Notes: generated from the letters alone by a model not told the origin. A DNA stretch of 64,000 nucleotides from Myxococcales bacterium (GCA_013298625.1 JAAFIF010000026.1:28095-92094), one strand, 5' to 3'. Counted from the stretch's first letter, positions 1 to 10,475 are shown. Numbers and translations: made by a program.

Positions 1-534
1 CCACACGCCGGTGAAGGACATCGACTGCGAGCCCACGAGCTCGAGTCGATCGCTCGCGAAGCGAACCCCCGCGCGAACGCCGAAATCTCCGGTGACGTAC
101 GGCGTCGGGTCCGAGCGCTCGGCGAACATCGCTCCGCCCGCGACCCCGAGAGTGAACGCCAGGTAGTCCGTCGCCGGGTTGATCCGCACGCCGACGCGCG
201 CCGCTGCGAGACCGGCGCTCGTGCGCGACACGGGCGCTCCGACGACGGTGCGACTCTCGCTCACCGCTGCGCCGACGAGGTCGCCCGTGACGGCCACGTC
301 GCGCGCGACTTGATGACCGTAGCGGACGTCGACGTGGGCGCCCGGGAGGTTCCACACGTCGCCGGTGTACGAGGCTGCGCCGCCGACCGAGTGGGTCCCC
401 ACCGCGGCGCGATGCGCGCCTTCGAAGGGCAGCGTGACGCCCGGAGGCGCCGCGCATCCTGCGAGAAATGAGAGTGAAATAGCCGCTGCGATCGCGCAGC
501 GACGGCCCATAAGCAATCGATTCCCCACATGCAT
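1..534 (-). CDS. putative lipoprotein / outer-membrane-type protein (3' end runs off window)
   Basis: Minus-strand frame reads MHVGNRLLMGRRCAIAAAISLSFLAGCAAPPG... with a lipobox (LAGC); open to window edge. Start could be 510. Confidence 0.6.
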   Translation of the reverse strand, partial: MHVGNRLLMGRRCAIAAAISLSFLAGCAAPPGVTLPFEGAHRAAVGTHSVGGAASYTGDVWNLPGAHVDVRYGHQVARDVAVTGDLVGAAVSESRTVVGAPVSRTSAGLAAARVGVRINPATDYLAFTLGVAGGAMFAERSDPTPYVTGDFGVRAGVRFASDRLELVGSQSMSFTGVW

Positions 535-606
535 GAGCGCGACCGTAGCAGCGCGCGCGCAGCGAATCCAAGCGGGAGCAGTGGTAGCCTCGCGGGCCTG
601 ACACCG

Positions 607-2010
607 ATGTCTCGCCCGCTCACCGCATGCGTCTTCGGAAGGGTCTTCTCCTTCGACTCCGTCAAAGACGTGCTCAACAAGGCCAGCGACCTGCGCTCGG
701 GCGACGTGCAAGCGGGGCTCGCCGCGGGCAGCGACCGCGAGCGCGTCGCAGCCAAGCGCGTCCTGTCCGAGCTCACCCTCGAAGAGCTCTACGAGAACCC
801 CTCGGTCCCGTACGAAGAAGACGAGCTCACGCGGCTCTTTCAAGACAGCGCCGATCGCTCTGCGCGCCGTCGGCTGTCGTCCATGTCCATCGGAGAAGTG
901 CGCGAGTGGGTCCTCGACGCCAACACGTCGGGCGACGATCTCGCGAGGGTTTCTCCAGGGCTCACGCCAGAGATGATCTCGGCCGTCGCCAAGCTCATGT
1001 CCAACATGGACCTCGTGGCCGCCGCCCGAAAGATCCGCGTCGTCACCCGCTGCAACAACACCCTCGGCCTCGCGCAGCGCATCTCGTCGCGCTTGCAGCC
1101 GAACCACCCGCGCGACGCCATCGACGGGATCCTCGCGGTGATCCTCGAAGGGCTCTCCTACGGCAACGGCGACGCCGTCATCGGAATCAACCCGTCGACC
1201 GAGACCGTCGAGAGCACCGTCGAGATCTTGCAGCGCACCCGCGCGCTCATCGATCACCTGCAAATCCCCGCGCAGAACTGCGTCTTGTCGCACGTCACCG
1301 TGCAGATGCAGGCCATGCAGCGCGGCGCTCCGCTGGACCTCTGCTTTCAGTCCATCGCCGGCAGCGAAGGGGCCAACAAGAACTTCGGCGTCTCGATGTC
1401 GGTCCTCGACGAAGCGCACGCGATGACTCGCGAGCTCGGCGCCGCCAAGGGGCCCAACCGCATGTACTTCGAGACCGGGCAGGGCACGGCGCTCTCGGCC
1501 AACGCTCACTACGGGACCGATCAGATGACCATGGAAGCGCGCGCGTACGGCCTCGCGCGCCGCTACGCCCCCTTCATCGTCAACTCGGTCGTGGGCTTCA
1601 TCGGCCCCGAGTACCTGCACGACGCCAAGCAGATCACCCGCGCGGGGCTCGAAGATCACTTCATGGGCAAATGGAGCGGCCTCCCGATGGGCTGCGACGC
1701 CTGCTACACCAACCACGCCGAGTGCGACCAGAACGACCTCGAGAACCTCGAGATCCTCCTCGCCACCGCGGGCGTGACATACCTCATGGGCATCCCCGCG
1801 GGCGACGACGTGATGCTCAACTACGAGACGACCTCGTTTCACAACAACGCCACGCTGCGGCACGTGCTCGGGCTGCGACCGGCGCCCGAGTTCGAAGCGT
1901 GGCTCGAGCGCGTGGGGCTGTGGCGCGAGGGGCGCATGACCGAGCGCGCCGGTGATCCTTCGGTGTTCTTGCGACGCGAGGCCGTGCGCCACGCGGTGTT
2001 CGGAGGCTGA
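607..2010 (+). CDS. eutB: ethanolamine ammonia-lyase large subunit
   Basis: Colinear with EutB: LRSGDVQAGLAAGSDRERVAAKRVLSELT, YFETGQGTALSANAHYGTDQMTMEARAYGLAR, VGFIGPEYL, GLEDHFMGK. Confidence 0.97.
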   Translation: MSRPLTACVFGRVFSFDSVKDVLNKASDLRSGDVQAGLAAGSDRERVAAKRVLSELTLEELYENPSVPYEEDELTRLFQDSADRSARRRLSSMSIGEVREWVLDANTSGDDLARVSPGLTPEMISAVAKLMSNMDLVAAARKIRVVTRCNNTLGLAQRISSRLQPNHPRDAIDGILAVILEGLSYGNGDAVIGINPSTETVESTVEILQRTRALIDHLQIPAQNCVLSHVTVQMQAMQRGAPLDLCFQSIAGSEGANKNFGVSMSVLDEAHAMTRELGAAKGPNRMYFETGQGTALSANAHYGTDQMTMEARAYGLARRYAPFIVNSVVGFIGPEYLHDAKQITRAGLEDHFMGKWSGLPMGCDACYTNHAECDQNDLENLEILLATAGVTYLMGIPAGDDVMLNYETTSFHNNATLRHVLGLRPAPEFEAWLERVGLWREGRMTERAGDPSVFLRREAVRHAVFGG

Positions 2011-2013
2011 TCG

Positions 2014-2919
2014 ATGGGCATCTCGATCGACGACGACGCGATCGAAGCGATCGTGCGCGCGGTGAAGAAGCGCATGGGCGCGAGCGAGAGCGCCGCGGCT
2101 GCGACCGTCGTAGACCGCTACGCGCCGCCCAAGGACTGCGGCGGAGGCAGCGGGCACAGCTGCACGAGCGACCCGCGGCCGATTCACTCGGTCAAAGACC
2201 CGGCGTTCGAGGCGATGCTGCCGAAGCTCGTCGCGATGACGTCTTCGCAGATCGCCGTCGGCCACGCGGGCTCGCGCTTTCGCACGGATCTCTACCTCCG
2301 CGTGCGCGAAGGCCACGCGGACGCGCGCGACGCCGTGCACAGCGACGTCGGGCCCGAGTGGCCTGTGCAGCAGCAGCTGATCTCGCTCGAGACCCGCTGC
2401 AAAGACCGCGGCGAGTACCTGCTCTATCCCAACCACGGGCGGCGCTTGAGCGAGACGTCTCGGGCCACGGTGCAGGCCTACGCGGACACGCGGCCCGACG
2501 TGCAGATCATCGTGGGCGACGGGCTCTCGCCGAACGCCATCGTGCAAAACGGCGCGGATTCGCTGCGCGAATTGCAGGCCTCGCTCGCGCTCGCGGGGCT
2601 TCGCACGGGCGTGGGGTTCTTCGTGAAGCACGCGCGCATCGGGGTGGCCGACGAGATCGGCGTCCTCGTGGGAGCGCGCGCCACGGTGATGCTCGTCGGC
2701 GAGCGCCCCGGGCTCGGAACGGGCGATTCGCTGAGCTTCTACATCGCGATCAACCCCAAGCTCGACCAGGACAACGCCGAGAAGAACTGCATCTCCAACG
2801 TGCGCCCGATCGGGATCGCCCCGAGCGAGGCCGCTGAGCAAACGGCGACCATTTTGCGACGAGGATTCGAGGCGGGCGTCGGCGGCGTCGCGCTCGGGCT
2901 CGGCTGGGGACGACGCTGA
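2014..2919 (+). CDS. eutC: ethanolamine ammonia-lyase small subunit
   Basis: Directly downstream of eutB; EutC-type motifs (ARIGVADEIGVLVGARATVMLVGERPGLGTGDSLSFYIAINP). Confidence 0.95.
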   Translation: MGISIDDDAIEAIVRAVKKRMGASESAAAATVVDRYAPPKDCGGGSGHSCTSDPRPIHSVKDPAFEAMLPKLVAMTSSQIAVGHAGSRFRTDLYLRVREGHADARDAVHSDVGPEWPVQQQLISLETRCKDRGEYLLYPNHGRRLSETSRATVQAYADTRPDVQIIVGDGLSPNAIVQNGADSLRELQASLALAGLRTGVGFFVKHARIGVADEIGVLVGARATVMLVGERPGLGTGDSLSFYIAINPKLDQDNAEKNCISNVRPIGIAPSEAAEQTATILRRGFEAGVGGVALGLGWGRR

Positions 2920-2921
2920 CC

Positions 2922-3593
2922 ATGACCAGAAAATTCGCTCTCGAGAAGATGCAAGCGCGCGTGCTCTCGTGCCGCGCGCTGCCCCACGCGGACGCGAGGC
3001 TCTGCCGCGCGCTCGGGCTGCCCGAGGTGAGCGAGCGCACGTCGCTCGGCTTGATTACGTGTGATCAAGACGACACGCTGTACGCGGCGCTCGACCACGC
3101 TACGAAGATGGCCGACGTCGAGGTGCTCTACGCCAAGAGCTTCTACGCGGGCAGCGCGCACGCCTCGGGGCCGCTGTCGGGAGAGGTCCTCGGGGTGATC
3201 TCGTCGAACGACCCCGAGTCCGTGGACCAGGGCTTGCGCGCGATCGTGGACGCGGTCGATCGGGTGTTCTCGTTTTGGGCCGTCGGTGCGACGGGGGTGG
3301 CGATGTTTCCCACGGTGATTCCGAGCGCGGGGAGGTACCTGGCCGCGCAATCAGGGGTCGCAGTGGGCCAGCCGCTCGGGTACTTCATCGCGCCGCCCAT
3401 CGAGGCGGTGCTCGGCGTGGACGCTGCGCTCAAGGCCGCCGACGTGAAACTGGCGAAGTTCTTCGGCCCGCCCACTGAGACCAACTTCGCAGGGGCGTAC
3501 ATCACCGGGTCGCTCGACGCTGTCGAAGCCGCGGCGAAGGCGTTTGCGATGGCGGTCGTCGACGTGGCGATCGACCCGCGGCGCTCGAAATGA
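2922..3593 (+). CDS. eutL: bacterial microcompartment shell protein EutL-like
   Basis: EutL-like: SLGLITCDQDDTLYAALDHATKMADVEVLYAKSFYAGSAHASGPLSGEV... PPIEAVLGVDAALKAADVKLAKFFGPPTETNFAGAYITGS. Confidence 0.9.
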   Translation: MTRKFALEKMQARVLSCRALPHADARLCRALGLPEVSERTSLGLITCDQDDTLYAALDHATKMADVEVLYAKSFYAGSAHASGPLSGEVLGVISSNDPESVDQGLRAIVDAVDRVFSFWAVGATGVAMFPTVIPSAGRYLAAQSGVAVGQPLGYFIAPPIEAVLGVDAALKAADVKLAKFFGPPTETNFAGAYITGSLDAVEAAAKAFAMAVVDVAIDPRRSK

Positions 3594-4912
3594 GCGCGCA
3601 GCCGCCGGCGTTGAAGCGCTCGCTCGGCGTCCTGCACCTCTGGGGACTCGCCGTCGGAATGGTCATCTCGGGCGACTATTTCGGCTGGAACCTCGGCCTC
3701 TCGCACGGCGGCCCCTTCGGCATGGTGATCGCGACGCTCGCGGTGACCGTGCTCTACGTGTGCTTCATCTTTAGCTACACGGAGCTGGCCGCGGCGATCC
3801 CGCACTCGGGCGGGCCGAGCGCGTTCGCGCGCAGAGGGTTTGGTCCGCGGGGCGCGCTCGTGGCGGGCAGCGCGACGCTCATCGAGTTTCTGTTCGCGCC
3901 GCCGGCGATCGCGCGAGCGGTGGGCGCGTACGTGCACTTTCGCGTCCCGCAGCTGTCGGTCAACGTCGTCAGCGTGCTGGCGTTCGTCGTGTTCGGCGCG
4001 ATCAACGCGATGGGCGTCTCGCTCGCGGCCTCGCTCGAGCTGATCATCACGGCGCTGGCGGTCTTCGAGCTGGGGCTCTTCTTCGTGCTCACCGCCCCGC
4101 ACGTCTCGATGCAGACCCTGAGCGCGCAGCCCTTGCTGCCCGAAGGGTGGGGCGGCGTGTTCGCGGCGGTGCCGTTCGCGATCTGGTTCTACCTCGGGCT
4201 CGAGGGCGCGGCGATGAGCGCCGAGGAGGTGATCGAGCCGAAGAAGACCATTCCACGGGGGTTTTTGGCGGCGATTGTGACGTTGGTCTCGCTCGCGCTC
4301 GGCGTGCTCGTGTGCACGAGCGGCGTGATGCCCTGGCGCGAGCTGGTGCTCGACGACTCGCCGCTGCCCAAGGTGCTCGCGCGGGTGCTCTCTCGCACGC
4401 ACCCGATGACGCACTTGATGGTGTACCTGGGCCTGCTCGGGCTGCTCGCGAGCTTTCACGGGATCATCTTGGGCTGCTCGCGGCAGATCTTCTCGCTCGC
4501 GCGCGACAACGTGCTCCCGCCCATCTTCGCGCAGCTGCACGCGACGCGGCGCACGCCCGTCCCCGCGCTCGCGCTCTCGTGCGCCATCGGCATCGCCGCC
4601 ACCCTCTCCGGAAAGACCGACGCCCTCATCACCATGAGCGTCCTCGGCGCCCTCGTCGTGTACGGGACCAGCATGGCCGCCGCGCTGAAGCTTCGTCGCA
4701 GCGAGCCCGAGCTCGAGCGCCCGTTTCGCGCGCCGCTGCACCCCGTGTTGCCCGTCACGGCGATCGTGCTCTCGACGGTGGCGTTCGCGTCGGTCGCGTG
4801 GAGCGCGCGGGGCGTGACGCTCTTGTTCGTGTCCGTGATGACCGCGTTTGTGCTGCTATTTCAGCGGCGAATCGCGAGCGTCACTGCGCCGGAGCCGGGT
4901 CGGTCACCGTGA
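3590..4912 (+). CDS. eat: ethanolamine permease (APC superfamily)
   Basis: Multi-TM APC transporter, HLWGLAVGMVISGDYFGWNLGL; 4-bp overlap with eutL. Confidence 0.88.
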   Translation: MSAQPPALKRSLGVLHLWGLAVGMVISGDYFGWNLGLSHGGPFGMVIATLAVTVLYVCFIFSYTELAAAIPHSGGPSAFARRGFGPRGALVAGSATLIEFLFAPPAIARAVGAYVHFRVPQLSVNVVSVLAFVVFGAINAMGVSLAASLELIITALAVFELGLFFVLTAPHVSMQTLSAQPLLPEGWGGVFAAVPFAIWFYLGLEGAAMSAEEVIEPKKTIPRGFLAAIVTLVSLALGVLVCTSGVMPWRELVLDDSPLPKVLARVLSRTHPMTHLMVYLGLLGLLASFHGIILGCSRQIFSLARDNVLPPIFAQLHATRRTPVPALALSCAIGIAATLSGKTDALITMSVLGALVVYGTSMAAALKLRRSEPELERPFRAPLHPVLPVTAIVLSTVAFASVAWSARGVTLLFVSVMTAFVLLFQRRIASVTAPEPGRSP

Positions 4913-5372
4913 ACTCGACGCGGCGGTTGCGGTCGTGGCAGCCGTCGTTGTCCTCGCGGCACACCGGCTGCGTGACGCCGTAGCCGACGGGCTCGAAGCT
5001 CACGCTGGTGGCGCCGTGCGACTGCAGGTACGTCGCGACCGAGCGCGCGCGGCGCGTCGAGAGGTCGAGGTTGGTCGCCGCGTCTCCGCGAAGGTCCGTG
5101 TGCCCTTCGATGCGCACCCGACGGATCTGCTGGTTGTCGCGCAAGAGCGCCGCGAGGTCGCGCAGGACGGACTCGCTCTGTCCCTCTTGGATCTCGTCGC
5201 TGTTGGTCGCGAACTGAATCTGCTGCGAAAGCGTGATGTGCCCCCGGTTGAAGATCAGGTTGCCGAAGGTCCCGCTCGAGGTGGGCGCCCACTGCGCGCG
5301 AGGGCTCGAGCCGCACGCGGCGAGCGAGAGCGCCGTCGCGACGAGCGCCGAGCGAATGATGGATCGTTGCAT
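4881..5372 (-). CDS. OmpA-family lipoprotein
   Basis: Lipobox LSLAACG and OmpA C-terminal motif (VRIEGHTDLRGDAATNLDLSTRRARSVATYL...CHDRNRRVEF). Confidence 0.9.
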   Translation of the reverse strand: MQRSIIRSALVATALSLAACGSSPRAQWAPTSSGTFGNLIFNRGHITLSQQIQFATNSDEIQEGQSESVLRDLAALLRDNQQIRRVRIEGHTDLRGDAATNLDLSTRRARSVATYLQSHGATSVSFEPVGYGVTQPVCREDNDGCHDRNRRVEFTVTDPAPAQ

Positions 5373-5739
5373 GAGCTTTCTCTTACTCCATTTCGCGACG
5401 CGCGGACGGCGTCGTCGAAGCGTCAGAACGAAGCTCGAGCTCCTGCGATTCAGGCGACGCGATCGAATCGTCGACGCCCGCGCACGCGCGGGTCGATGAC
5501 TCATTGTCCTCGGTAATTCGCTGTTCGATTCGCTTCTCTGCGGGGACGACTTCGATGACAATGGGAGACTTTTCGGTGAAGAGAGCGTGGTTGCGCCTCG
5601 CGCGTCGCTGTCGCGACTTCGTCGAAGACCCATCGCCTGACGCCCGAGACGCGGACCGCTGCGTCGGCCGCGAGGTTGCGCGGTGTAGAATTTCTGCGAC
5701 CGAGCCCGCGCTGCGGTCATCACAAGGACAACGACAGAC

Positions 5740-6246
5740 ATGAGCAACGAACGCGCAGTGTTGGCTGGGGGATGCTTCTGGGGGATGCAGGACCTCATTC
5801 GAAGGTTCACTGGGGTCGTGACGACCCGCGTGGGGTACACGGGCGGGAGCGTCCCCAACGCTACGTACAGCGTGGTGAAGACCGGGCGCTCGGGCCACGC
5901 CGAGTCGATCGAGATCGTCTTCGACCCCGCTGTGGTGAGCTACCGAGCGCTGCTCGAGTGGTTCTTTCAGATCCACGACCCGACGACGAAGAACCGTCAG
6001 GGCAACGACATCGGGACGCAGTATCGCTCGGCGATTTTCTACACGTCCGACGAGCAGAAGCGCGTCGCTGAAGAGACCATCGCCGCGGTCAACAAGAGCG
6101 GACTGTGGCCGGGCCCCGTCGCGACCGAGCTCGTCGCGGCCAGTGATTTCTGGGAGGCCGAGCCGATGCACCAGGACTACCTCGAGCGCTACCCCGACGG
6201 GTACACGTGCCACTTCGTGCGGCCGAATTGGAAGATCGCGAAGTAG
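5740..6246 (+). CDS. msrA: peptide-methionine (S)-S-oxide reductase
   Basis: GGCFWG motif, [28 protein letters not shown]. Confidence 0.96.
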   Translation: MSNERAVLAGGCFWGMQDLIRRFTGVVTTRVGYTGGSVPNATYSVVKTGRSGHAESIEIVFDPAVVSYRALLEWFFQIHDPTTKNRQGNDIGTQYRSAIFYTSDEQKRVAEETIAAVNKSGLWPGPVATELVAASDFWEAEPMHQDYLERYPDGYTCHFVRPNWKIAK

Positions 6247-6292
6247 CTTGGGCGTTCTCAGCCGCGGAGATTTCTGCGAGAGAACCAGCACC

Positions 6293-7354
6293 ATGATCAA
6301 CGCCCACGCACGCATCACCCTCGCGCTGCTCGCCGCGCTCAGCGCTTGCACCGGCGCTCGAGGCGCGTCGAACAACGAACCCACGAATTCAACTTCGGGT
6401 AGCCAGAGCGCGCTCGATTCTGCGGACTCGGCGACGCCAGCGGCCGTCGCGGTCGCCGACGCGGCCACGGCTGCTGCGCCTGCGGTCGACCCCGCGCTCG
6501 CCGCGGTGCTCGCCGCGCACCACGCCGAGCAGCCCAACTGGAGAGGCACGGCGCGGGTGCTGTTCGGGCCGATCGCCGTCGACGACCCGACCGACCCGGG
6601 GACGCACGCGGTCGCCATCGTGATGGGCGATGCGCCGTCGCTGGTGTACACGGCGGTCCCGTTCGTCGCGGGGCAGAGCGCGCAGGGGTCTCTGTACGGG
6701 GTCGACGCAGAGAAGATCACCGGGCTCTCGGTGCGGCGGATCAACGCCGATCAGCGGCCGGACGTGGCGGTGTTTCTTCGCGACGAGGTCGTGACCGAGT
6801 CGTACGTGGGCGTGGGCGTGCAGGCGCAGCTCTTCACGCTCGACACGAGCACCGAGCGCACGATGGTCTCGCTGTATCGCGCGCAGCTCGAGCTCGCGGG
6901 CGTTCGCAGCGAGGCCGAGCTCGACGCGCAGATCCCGACGCTCGGCAGCTTCGAAGCGCCCACCGCGACGACGAGCCCAGGGCGCTTTCTCGCGCGCCTG
7001 CGCTACGCGACGCCCGAGCAGTTCGTGTCCGTCGTCCCTGCGGCGGGCATCCGCCTCTGCCAAGACGTCCCCGACCGCAGCGGAACGCGCCGAAAGACCT
7101 GCCGCTCCGTCGCCCGCAACCGCGTCGCGAGCGAGTACACTGCGCGCTACAACATCCGCCGGTCACTGGGTGAGTTCGCGGACCTCGGCCTCGATGACCA
7201 CCGCGGACTGCAGATGCCGAGCTGCCAGCGGCGCGCGCAAGAGCTGCAGTGCGGCGCCAACGAGGGTGGCCCCGTGGGCGTCAGCTGGACGCTCACCGTC
7301 GAAGCTGGCGTCCTGCGCATCGCCGAGGTCTCGCCCTGGCACGAGAGCTCGTAG
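6293..7354 (+). CDS. putative lipoprotein of unknown function
   Basis: Signal peptide with LSACTG lipobox; ORF in the strong coding frame. Confidence 0.65.
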   Translation: MINAHARITLALLAALSACTGARGASNNEPTNSTSGSQSALDSADSATPAAVAVADAATAAAPAVDPALAAVLAAHHAEQPNWRGTARVLFGPIAVDDPTDPGTHAVAIVMGDAPSLVYTAVPFVAGQSAQGSLYGVDAEKITGLSVRRINADQRPDVAVFLRDEVVTESYVGVGVQAQLFTLDTSTERTMVSLYRAQLELAGVRSEAELDAQIPTLGSFEAPTATTSPGRFLARLRYATPEQFVSVVPAAGIRLCQDVPDRSGTRRKTCRSVARNRVASEYTARYNIRRSLGEFADLGLDDHRGLQMPSCQRRAQELQCGANEGGPVGVSWTLTVEAGVLRIAEVSPWHESS

Positions 7355-7357
7355 CGC

Positions 7358-7975
7358 TCAGCCGCACTCCGCGAGAAACCGCTTCACCGCGAGCACGCGG
7401 TTGCGCACCGTGCTGCGATCGACCCGCGCGAACCCGCGCGCGCACAGCGCTTCGACGCACTCGTCCAGCGTGCGCTCGCACAGCTCGTGCTGAATGTACG
7501 CCTCGCGGTCGAGCGCGCTGATCTTGTCCGCGCGCACGAGGGCGTCCAAGTGCTGGCGGACCATCGCGCGCTCTGCTGGAGAAATCCCCGTAGACTCAGC
7601 GGTCGAGACGGCCTCGAGGCTCAGCGTCGCGCCGCGCTTGTTCGCGCGAAACCAGTCCACCACGAGGTTGCGCAGCACGACGAAGAGCTGCCTGCGCACG
7701 TCGCTCGTCCACGGGTCGGCCTCGTCGCGCGCCTGCGCTCGATCGGGCCCCGAGAAGCGCGCTGGGTGCACAGCTCCCACGCGGATCGCCCGCACCATGC
7801 GCTCGCGCGCGCTCTGCGCGACGTCCGAGGCCTCGCTGTCCCCAGAGCGGCCGAGCATGCGTCGCGCCATCTTGGTCAGCCCCCGGCTCGCTTCGACCAG
7901 GACGGTCTCGAGCCGCCGTCTCGCGACGGTCGCCACGGGGCTCGGGCTGCTCGTGTCCTCGGCGTGAGTGGTCAT
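7358..7975 (-). CDS. RNA polymerase sigma factor-like (ECF-type) protein
   Basis: LFVVLRNLVVDWFRANKRGA region and C-terminal HTH-like ECVEALCARGFARVDRSTVRNRVLAVKRFL; downstream of a kinase gene. Confidence 0.6.
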   Translation of the reverse strand: MTTHAEDTSSPSPVATVARRRLETVLVEASRGLTKMARRMLGRSGDSEASDVAQSARERMVRAIRVGAVHPARFSGPDRAQARDEADPWTSDVRRQLFVVLRNLVVDWFRANKRGATLSLEAVSTAESTGISPAERAMVRQHLDALVRADKISALDREAYIQHELCERTLDECVEALCARGFARVDRSTVRNRVLAVKRFLAECG

Positions 7976-8018
7976 GGCAAGCGATCCTGTGCTGGTGAGT
8001 TGAATGTGTGTGTGTGGC

Positions 8019-9518
8019 TCAGCGAAGCGCGACGCGCGGCGCGTCTTCGCGGGACAGCCGCAGCGCGAGCTCGGCGGTGATGGTCTGACCGGGGTCCGCC
8101 GCGGCGACGTCGGCGATGCGCGCGCGCAGGCATCGGGCCGTGCGCTCGTCGACGTTGCTCGCGCGGACGAGGGCGACGCTGTCGACCCGGCCTCCGTGCG
8201 CGTCGCTGGCGGGAGAAATCGTCACGCGAAACGTCGCGCTCGCTTCGTTGGGCGCCGCGACGGTCGAGCGCAAACACGCGGCTCCCCAGCCCTTGCTCGC
8301 GCGGCGCCGGGCCTCGCGCAGAAACTCGCTCGCGGCGTAGTCGGCGAGCCGCTCGCTCGAGGGGGAGTCCTCGCGAAAGGCGGTCCGTCCGCGGGCGAAA
8401 TCCAAGCGCCTCGCGGGCGTCTCGCTCGCGCGCTCTGGCGTGGCGCTCGGGGCTGGCGTCGCGGGCTGCGCGGGACCGTCGCGCCACTCGAGCAACGGGC
8501 GCTCGGGGCTGATGCGAACGAGGGTCACGGGAATCGCACCGGCGGCGGTCGGGGCGCGGTTGTGCGTGCGGGCGTTCATCGCGAGCGCGCCGGCGCCGAG
8601 GGCGATCACCGCGGCGGCTACGGCCCAACGGCGCTGCGGTGCCATCACGGCGGCGCGCGGGCGGTCGAAGAAGAGGGCGATCGCGCGCAGCTCGTCGAGC
8701 AGAGACACGAGCGATCCTCGCGCTTCGGGGGCGCACTCGACCCAGCGCGCGCGCAGGACGTCGAGCCTGGCAAACAGCGCGCTGCGGTCTCGCTCGCGAG
8801 CGAGCCTGGCCCCGTGGTGAGCGAGGGCGGTCAGCAGCAAGCGCGCGAAGCCGTAGACGTCGGCGCTGGCGGTGAGGGGAGCGTCGGTGCGCTCTTCCGG
8901 CGCGTTCCACGGGGAGAGCAGCGCGAACGAGCCGCGGCGCAAGGGGCGGATCGCGTGCGAGAAGTCCGTGAACCAAAGGCGTCCATCGGCGTCGACGAGC
9001 ACGTTGCCGCCGTGCACGTCGCGGTGGATCACCCCGCGCTCGTGCAGCTGCGAGAGCAGCCGACCGAGCGCGCCGAGCGCGGCGCACACCCGTCGCGCGT
9101 CCCGCTCGATCCGCAGCCAATCGCCCAGCGTAAACGCAGCGCGTACGAGCTCTTCGACCACGAACCACTCGCGGGGATCACCGTCGGTCGAGGCCTCCCA
9201 CACCCGGGCGATCACCACGCTCGCGTGCCCGTCGGCGATCGCGTCGAGCGTCTCTCGATGCAGCGCGACCATCGCCGCGAGCCCGTCTCGTCGCGCGGCG
9301 ATGTCGTCGGCCACCGTGCTCGCCACGGTCTGCCCGAACCTCGGGTCCCCAGGCAGCACCAACACTTTGAGCGCGACCTCTTCGCCCGTCGCGCGGTCGA
9401 GCGCGAGGTACACGTCGAACTCTCCGCCGGCGCCGAGAAAATCACGCACGTCGAAGCGCCCGGCGAATCGCTGGCCGATCGAGAGTCGTCCCGTAGTCGA
9501 AGGTCGTCCTGCCTGCAT
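8019..9518 (-). CDS. serine/threonine protein kinase, membrane-anchored
   Basis: Catalytic Lys region EVALKVLVL, HRDVHGGN, TDFSHAIR (DFG variant), APEER, single TM segment after kinase domain. Confidence 0.88.
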   Translation of the reverse strand: MQAGRPSTTGRLSIGQRFAGRFDVRDFLGAGGEFDVYLALDRATGEEVALKVLVLPGDPRFGQTVASTVADDIAARRDGLAAMVALHRETLDAIADGHASVVIARVWEASTDGDPREWFVVEELVRAAFTLGDWLRIERDARRVCAALGALGRLLSQLHERGVIHRDVHGGNVLVDADGRLWFTDFSHAIRPLRRGSFALLSPWNAPEERTDAPLTASADVYGFARLLLTALAHHGARLARERDRSALFARLDVLRARWVECAPEARGSLVSLLDELRAIALFFDRPRAAVMAPQRRWAVAAAVIALGAGALAMNARTHNRAPTAAGAIPVTLVRISPERPLLEWRDGPAQPATPAPSATPERASETPARRLDFARGRTAFREDSPSSERLADYAASEFLREARRRASKGWGAACLRSTVAAPNEASATFRVTISPASDAHGGRVDSVALVRASNVDERTARCLRARIADVAAADPGQTITAELALRLSREDAPRVALR

Positions 9519-9626
9519 GGAGTGCGCGCGCCCGACGGCGAACGTCGTGAATACGCAGCGCGATGACAGAGATTCACGGCCTCGCGCGCGCTCGCGTCGA
9601 GCTGAGCGAAGTTGTTGTACGAGCGC

Positions 9627-10475
9627 TCATCGTGCGGCCTGCCCTGTGACCGCTTCGGCCCAGCGAAAGCCCTCGGCGCTCTCGCTCGCACGCGCGATGT
9701 GCCCGCGAAACGGGCCGCGGACGGGCATGTCGATCACCGTCGTGGCGATCACGCGGGTGACGGTCGTGTCCGCCGCGGGGTCGCGCAGGACGGCGTCGCG
9801 CTCGCGATCGAACTCGCCCACCGCGAGGACCGCCGTGCACTCGACCGGCGCGTACATGGATCCACCGACGAGCGCGAGCGGGCCCGTGTACCCGCGAGGT
9901 CGCTCGGCCAGCTCGAGCAACAACACCGCATGTTTGATCCGCGGAACATTCACCACCGCCGCCCTCGCCACCGCCACCCGCACGCCGGGCGACACTTCGA
10001 CCACGCGCTCGGGCTCTGCCAGCGCGTTGATGACCGCGGCCGCGACGAACGAGCGCTCGTCGCAGTCCATCGCAGCGGCTCCCTGGGCGAGGGCGAGGCC
10101 GGCGATCGTGGCGGGAGCTTGTGTTCCGCGGGCGTAGGGCATGGATTGGACGCGTCGGATGACCTCCGAGACGAGCGCGCCGCGCGCCGCCGCGTTGGCG
10201 TTGGCTGTGATCGCGCGGGCCACTTCGCTCGTGAGCGCGTTGGGGATCAAATGCGCGCTCGCTTGCAAGCCCGAGACAGCGCGCGCGTTGGCGCACAAGA
10301 CGGGCTCGCCCAGCACCGCGCAGCTTCGATCGCTGGACTCTTCTGCGCGCGGAGCGCTCGCCGTGGCCGCGGTGGCGCTGGTGGCTCTCTGCGGTCGCGC
10401 TCGACGTTGCGCGCTCGCCTCTGCGCTGAGCGCGATCGCTGCGATCGCCGCGATCACGGCGGCCGGCCGCTTCAT
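9627..10475 (-). CDS. secreted/periplasmic protein of unknown function
   Basis: Signal peptide MKRPAAVIAAIAAIALSAEASAQ; ATG overlaps the upstream gene stop. Confidence 0.65.
   Translation of the reverse strand: MKRPAAVIAAIAAIALSAEASAQRRARPQRATSATAATASAPRAEESSDRSCAVLGEPVLCANARAVSGLQASAHLIPNALTSEVARAITANANAAARGALVSEVIRRVQSMPYARGTQAPATIAGLALAQGAAAMDCDERSFVAAAVINALAEPERVVEVSPGVRVAVARAAVVNVPRIKHAVLLLELAERPRGYTGPLALVGGSMYAPVECTAVLAVGEFDRERDAVLRDPAADTTVTRVIATTVIDMPVRGPFRGHIARASESAEGFRWAEAVTGQAAR

Noticed and set aside
3143-4741. 532-aa minus ORF opposite the ethanolamine permease
   Set aside because: Same GC artefact; the plus strand encodes recognisable EutL and permease.
4881-4912. Convergent overlap of permease and OmpA-family gene (also 27592-27623)
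   Set aside because: Short convergent overlaps are common in compact GC-rich genomes.
5383-5680. Possible short minus-strand gene (HALFTEKSPIVIEVVPAEKRIEQRITEDNESS...) between ompA-like and msrA
   Set aside because: Composition is semi-plausible but there is no convincing start codon or family; left unannotated.
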